Positions 1 through 4,349 of a DNA stretch of 6,532 nt are shown here, piece after piece (positions within the stretch are counted from its first letter, which is position 1; each line of letters starts with the position of its first letter). The position numbers and the translations under genes were made by a program. This DNA comes from an uncultured Corynebacterium sp. GTDB taxonomy: Bacteria > Actinomycetota > Actinomycetes > Mycobacteriales > Mycobacteriaceae. The notes under the pieces were generated by a model that worked only from the letters and a program-made list of their open reading frames with translations, was not told the origin of the DNA and searched no databases. The stretch is from contig NZ_CALTVG010000091.1 of assembly GCF_943912665.1 (NCBI RefSeq), positions 1 through 6,532 on the forward strand. Reading direction: 5' to 3'.

Positions 1-2
1 GT

Positions 3-1757
3 ATGTTCCGTCGATTCGTTAGGGCGGATGTGAATGTTACCGCCCAGGGTGAGGATATGGTTCCGGCGTCGGATGTGGAGCGGGTTCTGGACGAGGCTGC
101 GAAGCGCGTGGCCGGTGATTTCTTTCTAGAGTCGGATATATCGAAGGCGGGTCTTGGCCCGTGGGTACCGTTCGTGGATTTCCATGTTGGGGATATTGCC
201 AACGTGGAAATCTGGGGGCGTGTGGTGCCGCTGGCGGTGACTCGGATTGAGCCTAAGCGCACGGAGCACTCTGATGATGATTGGTCAGTCCATGTGGGCG
301 GCCAGTTGTTGTCGGATTCCGAGGCGCGGTTGGCGGAGAATGCGGATATTTATAACGCGGTGGTTAGTGACCGGCGCGAGCTGGCTGGTTTGGATGGGAA
401 GATTCGGGCGGAGACCGCGAATCGTAAGTCTGCTATTAGTGCTGAGTCTCAGGCTCGTACTGAGGCTATTGCTTCGGAGTCGCGTCGTTCTGATGCGTAT
501 GCGGATTCGGTGGCGTCTGGCGTGGAGTCGCGTTTGTCGGCTGATTTTGCGGCGTCGTATAAGCGGTACTCGCGGGCGCTTACGGAGCTTGGGGACACGT
601 GGCGGCAGGAGCTTCAGGATGGGCTGTCGGCGGAGCAGCAGGCCCGTGTTGAGGCCCTACGCCAGGAGCAGCAGGCGCGGGAAAAGGCTGGCACGGATTT
701 GCGGGGCCAGTTGGAAAAGGCGCTTGATGATGCTGTGGCTGGTGAACGCCGGTCTCGTGATGCGGCGATTGGGTCTGCGATTGAGGGTGAGGCTCGTGCT
801 CGTCGGTCTGCGATTAGCGATGAAGCGTCGGCACGCCAGTCCGCGATTAGTGCCGAGTCGTCGGCTCGTGAACAGGCGATTTCTGCGGAGGAGTCGGCGC
901 GTAAGGCTGCGCTCGCGGCGGAGGAGCAGGCCCGGTCTTTGGCTGTGTCGAATGAGGCCCGCGCACGACAGAAAGCCATTAGCGACCTATCCCAGTCGTT
1001 TAGTACGGAGCTGCAAACGTATGGGGAGCTGGTCAAGGAAGCTAAGAATTATGTTGATCCGGCTACGCAGCAGGTGGTGAATTTCTGGTCTAAGGAGAAC
1101 CAGAACAACTTCAACAAGGCTGTGCAACTCACGCTTGCCGCGCAGTCCGCGTACAACGATGTGAACAACATTAAGTGGGTTAGCCAGGACGCATGGAACG
1201 AGCAGCAAAACAAGATTAATGAAGCACGCTCCAAGTTCGAAGCACAGCAGATTGAAATTGATGCAGCACAAGATGATGTAGCGAAGGCGAATAGGAAAGC
1301 GGCTGACGCAGCCAAGCAAGCGGCAGATACGGCGAAAAAACTCGCAACAGAAAACGGCATCCTGCTTGGCAGAATTGATGCCCTGCAAGGTGAGCTGGAT
1401 AAGCGCTCTGTGGGCAAGGTGACGCTTCTTGGTGGACAGAAACGTAAATCCTCTATCCACGGTATAGGAATTCGTACTCCCTACAATGACCGCGATTTGG
1501 TGGTGGTGACGAGTAAGGAATTTGTTGGGTCTATCACTGTGCAGATTTTTTACGAGAATGGCGCGTCTTATCAGAAGGTCTTCTACAGCAACACGAGCAT
1601 TACCCAGCTGTACAGAAGCGTTGTTGAGAATGATTCTTTCTTTGAGGAGTTCCGCAGCGGTAGCGCCGCTTTGTATAACGCATACTGGAAGGTCCCTTTG
1701 GGGAGTATCGACACAATCACCATTCTTATTGACCATCTGTCGTGGGTACGGGGTTAG
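3..1757 (+). CDS. Minor tail / tail-tip fibre protein (5' end probably outside window)
   Basis: Probable siphovirus tail-tip protein with a fibre extension. Residues 1-105 look like the C-terminal part of a Gp37-like (ReqiPepy6-type) tail protein: a helix with DVERVLDEAAKRV, then a beta region with VGDIANVEIWGRVVPLAVTRIEP. The first ATG lies two bases into the window with no visible ribosome-binding site, so it is probably an internal Met of a longer protein. Residues 106-345 are highly charged helix with 11-residue repeats of the form xAISAExxARx (clearest at 258-323, also 143-164 and 206-238), predicting a coiled-coil stalk. Residues 360-470 continue as Ala/Gln/Lys-rich coiled coil. Residues 471-584 are beta-rich and could be a receptor-binding knob. 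No enzyme motif is seen. The next gene starts 17 bases after the stop, so they are probably co-transcribed. The tail role is well supported; Gp37-like kinship is from memory. Confidence 0.8.
   Translation: MFRRFVRADVNVTAQGEDMVPASDVERVLDEAAKRVAGDFFLESDISKAGLGPWVPFVDFHVGDIANVEIWGRVVPLAVTRIEPKRTEHSDDDWSVHVGGQLLSDSEARLAENADIYNAVVSDRRELAGLDGKIRAETANRKSAISAESQARTEAIASESRRSDAYADSVASGVESRLSADFAASYKRYSRALTELGDTWRQELQDGLSAEQQARVEALRQEQQAREKAGTDLRGQLEKALDDAVAGERRSRDAAIGSAIEGEARARRSAISDEASARQSAISAESSAREQAISAEESARKAALAAEEQARSLAVSNEARARQKAISDLSQSFSTELQTYGELVKEAKNYVDPATQQVVNFWSKENQNNFNKAVQLTLAAQSAYNDVNNIKWVSQDAWNEQQNKINEARSKFEAQQIEIDAAQDDVAKANRKAADAAKQAADTAKKLATENGILLGRIDALQGELDKRSVGKVTLLGGQKRKSSIHGIGIRTPYNDRDLVVVTSKEFVGSITVQIFYENGASYQKVFYSNTSITQLYRSVVENDSFFEEFRSGSAALYNAYWKVPLGSIDTITILIDHLSWVRG
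429..494 (+). repeat. Outlying pair of the same 33-bp hendecad unit
   Basis: Two adjacent units encode SAISAESQART and EAIASESRRSD, matching the consensus of the main array about 280 bases downstream. A weaker stretch at 618-716 (DGLSAEQQARV, EALRQEQQARE, KAGTDLRGQLE) keeps the same 11-residue spacing. Together these suggest that much of the stalk was built from one unit that has since diverged. Confidence 0.65.
774..971 (+). repeat. Six degenerate 33-bp tandem repeats encoding hendecads
   Basis: Six consecutive 33-base units inside the tail-fibre gene encode 11-residue repeats: SAIEGEARARR, SAISDEASARQ, SAISAESSARE, QAISAEESARK, AALAAEEQARS and LAVSNEARARQ. The Ala at repeat position 2, the small/acidic stretch at 4-6 and the Ala-Arg at 9-10 stay fixed, while codons vary freely. 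This suggests selection on protein structure rather than recent DNA duplication. An 11-residue period fits three helical turns (3.67 residues per turn), typical of straight or slightly right-handed coiled coils. Confidence 0.85.
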
Positions 1758-1774
1758 AAAAAGGAGAGGAATAA

Positions 1775-2602
1775 ATGCCTACTGTTAAAGGTAATCTTAT
1801 GTTTGTGTCGTCTCGTGCGGCGCAGGTGTCGGAGGTGTGGGTGCGGGCCCCTAGGGTGCGGACTCATGTTGAGGGCGTGGTCACGACGGGGAATGATAGG
1901 TTCCCCGTGGATGGTGGGGAAGTCAGCTTTACGGCTGTGCCCGGCCCCGCCGTGCTCGCCCTCATTAGTCAGGGCAGGGCGGTGGACACTATCCCCATCC
2001 TCGTCGGCGACGCTTCCACGCAGACTTTGCGCCAGGTGGTAAGCGCCGCCAAGGTAGCGGATAATGCCACACAACGCGAGATTGAGAAGCTCGCCGCGCA
2101 GGCCGTCGAGCTAGTCGACTCGTCCACAGCCAACGCCCGCAAGGCCCAGGACGGCGCCACCCGTGCCGAAAAAGCAGCAAGCAACGCGAAGCGGTCTGAG
2201 ACCAATTCCGAGGATGCTGCTCGTAGGGCTAGTAATTCCGCTTCGTCAGCTAATCGGTCTTCGGTGTGGGTGTCCCAGGCGGAGCAGCGTGCGGAGAAGT
2301 CCGCATCGAGCGCTAAGGCTGATGCTGACCGTGCCGCAAACATAGCTTCGAGTACGAGCTGGAACGGGGACAAGCTCACCGTAAACGGCAAAACCTCCCC
2401 CTCACTACGTGGCCCTAAGGGTGACCCCGGAGACGTATCTAAATCCCAACTAGATACGGCTATCGCATCTGAGAAAGCCCGCACCGTCGGCATGGTGTGG
2501 ATGGTCGAAACCGAAGACCAAGCCAAGGCCAAAGAAACCAGCTGCCAAAAAGGTGACTTTATTCAAGTTGCTGCTACAGGAAATATTTACAAGGTGGTGT
2601 AA
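1775..2602 (+). CDS. Minor tail protein / collagen-like tail fibre
   Basis: Probable structural tail fibre protein of 275 residues. Residues 1-85 form a beta-rich domain (VWVRAPRVR, then GGEVSFTAVPGPAVLALI, then IPILVGDASTQTL) resembling the N-terminal domain of actinophage, especially corynephage, minor tail proteins; it probably anchors the fibre. Residues 86-195 are an Ala/Ser-rich coiled coil with Ala every three to four residues. A short beta turn (SWNGDKLTVNGKTS) is followed by a collagen-like GPKGDPGD at 213-220, only two Gly-X-Y triplets. Residues 221-275 form a small terminal domain (GMVWMVETEDQAKA, then KGDFIQVAATGNIYKV) of a kind found at the ends of other phage fibres. The start is supported by AAGGAGAGG at 1761-1769, five bases before the ATG. 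The next gene begins five bases after the stop. The structural role is confident; the host receptor is unknown. Confidence 0.8.
   Translation: MPTVKGNLMFVSSRAAQVSEVWVRAPRVRTHVEGVVTTGNDRFPVDGGEVSFTAVPGPAVLALISQGRAVDTIPILVGDASTQTLRQVVSAAKVADNATQREIEKLAAQAVELVDSSTANARKAQDGATRAEKAASNAKRSETNSEDAARRASNSASSANRSSVWVSQAEQRAEKSASSAKADADRAANIASSTSWNGDKLTVNGKTSPSLRGPKGDPGDVSKSQLDTAIASEKARTVGMVWMVETEDQAKAKETSCQKGDFIQVAATGNIYKVV
2434..2458 (+). repeat. Perfect 8-bp inverted repeat at a domain junction
   Basis: The arms cgtatcta (2434-2441) and tagatacg (2451-2458) are exact reverse complements around a 9-base loop. The repeat sits inside the fibre gene, directly after the codons for the collagen-like motif and before the C-terminal domain. 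It could form an RNA hairpin or mark a module boundary used in recombination. No T-run follows, so a terminator is unlikely. Chance cannot be excluded. Confidence 0.45.
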
Positions 2603-2607
2603 GCAAA

Positions 2608-3327
2608 ATGTTGAAACGACTATTCACGCCCGGTCGAACCCAGGCGTTTGATAAAGAAATCCCGGCGGGCTGGGACAACAACTGGGTGCCGTTTGAGGGG
2701 TCGAATTATGGCCTGCCGATGGATGAGGGCGTGTACGCGGTGACCCTAGTGACCGACGGGAACGTGCAGCTCCAATCAGTTTTAGGCGTGAACCTGTTTA
2801 AGGATAATTCCTACAATTGGGTGAAGTTTACTGAGGGTGTTGCGGTGCGTCTGCACTGGGAGTCGCTTGGTGAGTTGCGTTTCCGTGCCACATCTGAAAA
2901 AGGAGGTTACGTAACTGTGCTAGTCACACCTGTAACAAACTCTCTCTCTCTCTCTCTCGTAGAGTACGCCGCCTGGTGTCTAAGGCGGTGGCAGCATGGC
3001 GCTAAAGCTCATCGGTTCTCGCGACCAGGCGGCGTTCACTCTCACCGACAACGGGGATTCGTGGGTTACGCCGCCGGTTTCCCGCGTCCCTTGGGTGGAA
3101 TCTTCAAGCACGAATATTCGCCTCGACCCCGGCCGCTACAAGGTGGAAACTCTCGGGCCCAACTACGTCACGACCTACAGTGTGTCTCCGTGGTCGGCGA
3201 CCGGCAACCTAGCAGTCCCTACCGCCTACTTGGAGACGCACGAATCGGGCACGCGAATTTACGCGAAAGGCGGCGGCACCATCATCATCACCAGGCTTGC
3301 CTAACCAGCGTGGGCGGTGGGTGCTAA
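2608..3327 (+). CDS. Small beta-rich tail-region protein, frame-disrupted at a TC repeat
   Basis: Function unknown; probably a small tail or host-recognition protein. Residues 1-110 look like a genuine beta-sandwich domain: WDNNWVPFEG, GVYAVTLVTDG, VAVRLHWESLGELRFRATS, YVTVLVTPV. Overall length and features (an early Trp, a Gly-x-Tyr strand, a final hydrophobic strand) resemble the next two genes. After residue 111 the frame runs through a TC repeat (SLSLSL) and then overlaps the whole next gene in another frame. That tail (about 119-239) has roughly 18 Arg and 12 His in 121 residues, which is typical of non-coding reading. The true protein probably ends near the repeat: adding one TC unit gives a TAG at 2960-2962 (118 residues), and removing one gives a TAA at 3003-3005 (131 residues). 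AAGGTGGTG at 2591-2599 is a modest ribosome-binding site. The N-terminal part is probably real; the listed end is only what the sequenced frame gives. Confidence 0.6.
   Translation: MLKRLFTPGRTQAFDKEIPAGWDNNWVPFEGSNYGLPMDEGVYAVTLVTDGNVQLQSVLGVNLFKDNSYNWVKFTEGVAVRLHWESLGELRFRATSEKGGYVTVLVTPVTNSLSLSLVEYAAWCLRRWQHGAKAHRFSRPGGVHSHRQRGFVGYAAGFPRPLGGIFKHEYSPRPRPLQGGNSRAQLRHDLQCVSVVGDRQPSSPYRLLGDARIGHANLRERRRHHHHHQACLTSVGGGC
2900..2907 (+). promoter_or_regulatory. Perfect internal Shine-Dalgarno sequence (AAGGAGGT)
   Basis: A full 8-base match to the anti-Shine-Dalgarno sequence lies inside the first small beta-protein gene, encoding part of Glu-Lys-Gly-Gly. An in-frame GTG follows nine bases later at 2917-2919, and the TC tract begins 33 bases downstream. 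It could pause ribosomes or allow a short internal product. It could also be a by-product of the codons gaa-aaa-gga-ggt. No other gene starts here at normal spacing. Confidence 0.4.
2940..2958 (+). repeat. Pure (TC)9 dinucleotide tract, possible slippage switch
   Basis: Nineteen bases of uninterrupted CT alternation (C followed by nine TC units) lie within a reading frame. Such tracts are prone to gain or loss of units during replication, and two-base changes shift the frame. It lies just after the last predicted beta strand of the gene. The sequenced nine units give the long frame ending at 3327; ten units would stop at 2962; eight would stop at 3005. Whether the number varies in nature cannot be seen here. 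Confidence 0.8.
2967..2990 (+). promoter_or_regulatory. Hairpin covering the ribosome-binding site of the next gene
   Basis: cgccgcc (2967-2973) can pair with ggcggtg (2984-2990), giving seven pairs including one G-U around a 10-base loop. The 3' arm is the GGCGGTGG element that probably serves as ribosome-binding site for the gene starting at 2996. Translation arriving from upstream would open it, so it may couple the two genes. The stem begins eight bases after the TC tract, a distance also compatible with a frameshift stimulator. Folding is inferred by eye. Confidence 0.4.
2996..3304 (+). CDS. Small beta-rich tail-region protein
   Basis: A 102-residue hypothetical protein, probably a single beta sandwich: DSWVTPPVSRVPWVES, then STNIRLDPGRYKVETL, then TRIYAKGG and GTIIITRLA. 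No signal peptide, membrane segment or enzyme motif is visible. It opens with MALKL, nearly the same as MALQL in the next gene, and both starts follow the same GGCGGTGG element (2984-2991 here, four bases from the ATG), suggesting the two arose by duplication. Third codon positions are strongly G/C, which marks this frame rather than the overlapping one as coding. It lies entirely within the disrupted long frame of the preceding gene. A receptor-binding or tail-decoration role is inferred only from its place between fibre genes and a carbohydrate-binding-like gene. Confidence 0.75.
   Translation: MALKLIGSRDQAAFTLTDNGDSWVTPPVSRVPWVESSSTNIRLDPGRYKVETLGPNYVTTYSVSPWSATGNLAVPTAYLETHESGTRIYAKGGGTIIITRLA
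3313..3320 (+). promoter_or_regulatory. GGCGGTGG ribosome-binding element fixing the start at 3327
   Basis: The same octamer precedes the ATG at 2996 (there at 2984-2991), and both are followed by ATGGC-CTA-AG. The match supports ATG 3327 as the start of the next gene rather than the ATG at 3297. It is an imperfect Shine-Dalgarno sequence, so initiation may depend on coupling to upstream translation. Confidence 0.5.
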
Positions 3328-3653
3328 TGGCACTACAGCTAGTGAACCGCAGTGCTTATACGATTACCGCTAATGCTGGAAAGTCAGGCCAATGGTTAGA
3401 AAACCATGTATACGGAACCCACTATCTTGAGGGTCTATATCTCATGGTGCTAGAGGGAACCGGAAGCAACCCGCCCCGCCTAAACCTACGCGGCGGCGAC
3501 TACGGGCAGTACGGAATCACCATTCACGCGACCGCCAGCCCGTATATCCGCCACGTCAACATCACCCCAGACACCCAAATCATCCTCATAGGCACCGGCG
3601 AGGGCGACGGAAAAACACAAGTCACATTCATCAAACTAGGAGAAGTCAAATGA
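3327..3653 (+). CDS. Small beta-rich tail-region protein, paralogue of its neighbour
   Basis: A 108-residue hypothetical protein. It starts MALQLVNRSAYTI and continues through GQWLENHVYG, a Gly-Leu-Tyr strand, a Gly/Tyr-rich middle (RGGDYGQYGITIHA) and a final strand TQVTFIKLGEVK. The Trp, Gly-x-Tyr and last-strand pattern parallels the two preceding genes, so these look like three diverged copies of one small beta fold. An in-frame ATG exists 30 bases upstream, but 3327 fits the shared MALxL start and ribosome-binding element. The start sits in TAATG with the stop of the out-of-frame long reading from the first copy. The stop overlaps the next start as ATGA, so the two are translationally coupled. 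The function is unknown; glycan binding or tail decoration is a guess from context. Confidence 0.75.
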   Translation: MALQLVNRSAYTITANAGKSGQWLENHVYGTHYLEGLYLMVLEGTGSNPPRLNLRGGDYGQYGITIHATASPYIRHVNITPDTQIILIGTGEGDGKTQVTFIKLGEVK

Positions 3654-4288
3654 CCGTAGCTGAGCTACAAGACCAGATTAAGCAACTCGACGATACGGAA
3701 TTTCAGCAGCTACTCGCGTGGGTAGTCACCCCGGAACGCGAACGCCGCCAAGCCGAGGAGGCGGTAGAGACGGCCCGTGCTGAGGATGCCCAGGAACTCT
3801 GGGAAACCCACCCCGAGCTGAAACCTGAGTTCGCTACTGAGGTAGAACCGGAGACCAGCATCGACCAGCTTGTTGCGAAGGTGGCCGCGTGGTCTAAGCC
3901 CACCAGTAGGGCCACCGCCTACCCGCCAGCAGCGCTCGTCTCTCACGAGGGGAAGCTGTGGAGAAACCGCCGTTTGGGTCAGAATGCGAAAACCCCAGGC
4001 GAGATCTTCTCCGGCTGGGAGGATGTGACGCGTGACTTCCTTCGTGATGAGCCGATTAATACGGAGGGTGAGGATGCCCCCGGGCTGATTACCGAGCCAG
4101 CTGAGCCGGACACCCCAGACGAGCCGGTGGAGCCAGCCCCCACAGTCCCGGAATGGAGGGAAGGCGAACGCATCACCAAAGGCACCACACGCCTCTACAA
4201 CGGCGAACTCTACGTCTCCCAGCGGCTTCACACCACACGCGATGACCGGAGGCCGGACACCGCGACCGACTACTGGACAAAGCTCTAA
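3650..4288 (+). CDS. Tail-associated protein with two CBM5/12-like carbohydrate-binding modules
   Basis: A 212-residue protein, probably part of the adsorption apparatus. Residues 1-66 are helical and acidic (MTVAELQDQIKQLDDTEFQQ, then LLAWVVTPERERR). Module 1 (about 80-127) has YPPAALVSHEGKLWRN and ends with SGWEDV. Residues 130-167 are an acidic Pro/Glu linker (EPAEPDTPDEPVEPAP). Module 2 (168-212) has W169, KGTTRLYNGELYVSQ, HTT and a terminal YWTKL. The spacing of Trp, Gly-x-Tyr/Trp and a closing Trp resembles chitin-binding type 3 (CBM5/12) folds, which hold sugars with exposed aromatics. AGGAG at 3638-3642 and an ATGA overlap with the previous gene support the start. There is no signal peptide or catalytic motif. 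Given the host context, peptidoglycan or arabinogalactan sugars are likelier targets than chitin. The CBM assignment is by pattern, not by search. Confidence 0.75.
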   Translation: MTVAELQDQIKQLDDTEFQQLLAWVVTPERERRQAEEAVETARAEDAQELWETHPELKPEFATEVEPETSIDQLVAKVAAWSKPTSRATAYPPAALVSHEGKLWRNRRLGQNAKTPGEIFSGWEDVTRDFLRDEPINTEGEDAPGLITEPAEPDTPDEPVEPAPTVPEWREGERITKGTTRLYNGELYVSQRLHTTRDDRRPDTATDYWTKL

Positions 4289-4295
4289 ACACACG

Positions 4296-4323
4296 CCCCC
4301 GCTGACCGCCAAGGTCACGGGGG
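4296..4323 (+). terminator. Terminator-like hairpin between tail and lysis genes
   Basis: cccccg-c-tgacc (4296-4307) pairs with ggtca-cggggg (4313-4323), giving eleven G/C-rich pairs with one bulged C and the five-base loop gccaa. It is followed by TTAACTC rather than a run of T, so termination would be weak or partial. It begins seven bases after the stop of the CBM-like gene and lies in the only sizeable intergenic gap (61 bases). It may reduce read-through into the lysis genes or protect mRNA ends. No clear -35/-10 promoter was found after it. Confidence 0.5.
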
Positions 4324-4336
4324 TTAACTCATACCC

Positions 4337-4344
4337 AAAGGAGG
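4337..4344 (+). promoter_or_regulatory. Strong ribosome-binding site deciding the endolysin start
   Basis: AAAGGAGG lies five bases before ATG 4350. The same frame is open upstream to an ATG at 4242, but that start overlaps the preceding gene, has no ribosome-binding site, and would add a 36-residue low-complexity leader through the hairpin. The start at 4350 puts the M23 domain directly at the N-terminus. Confidence 0.85.
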
Positions 4345-4349
4345 ACACG

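Noticed and set aside
614..1036. Long minus-strand open frame opposite the hendecad repeats
   Set aside because: It mirrors the repetitive, Ala/Ser/Arg-rich coding strand, has no ribosome-binding site, and the plus-strand frame has clear protein-level repeats.
247..1080. Plus-strand open frame overlapping the tail gene
   Set aside because: Its product is extremely Arg/Leu-rich with no domain-like pattern, a by-product of the repetitive codons in the main frame.
2940..2966. Classic -1 programmed frameshift site
   Set aside because: No X-XXY-YYZ slippery heptamer is present; the CT alternation does not allow standard tandem tRNA slippage.
3277..3291. Five consecutive His codons, a possible metal-binding or tag-like run
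   Set aside because: They occur only in the out-of-frame extension of the disrupted gene; in the real frame the bases encode Thr-Ile-Ile-Ile-Thr of a beta strand.
3297..3326. Upstream in-frame start for the third small beta protein
   Set aside because: The shared GGCGGTGG element and MALxL beginning favour ATG 3327.
2608..3653. Diversity-generating retroelement target
   Set aside because: No reverse transcriptase, template repeat or adenine-biased variable region is visible in the window.
4242..4349. Upstream in-frame start for the endolysin
   Set aside because: It overlaps the preceding gene, lacks a ribosome-binding site and adds only low-complexity residues; AAAGGAGG marks ATG 4350.
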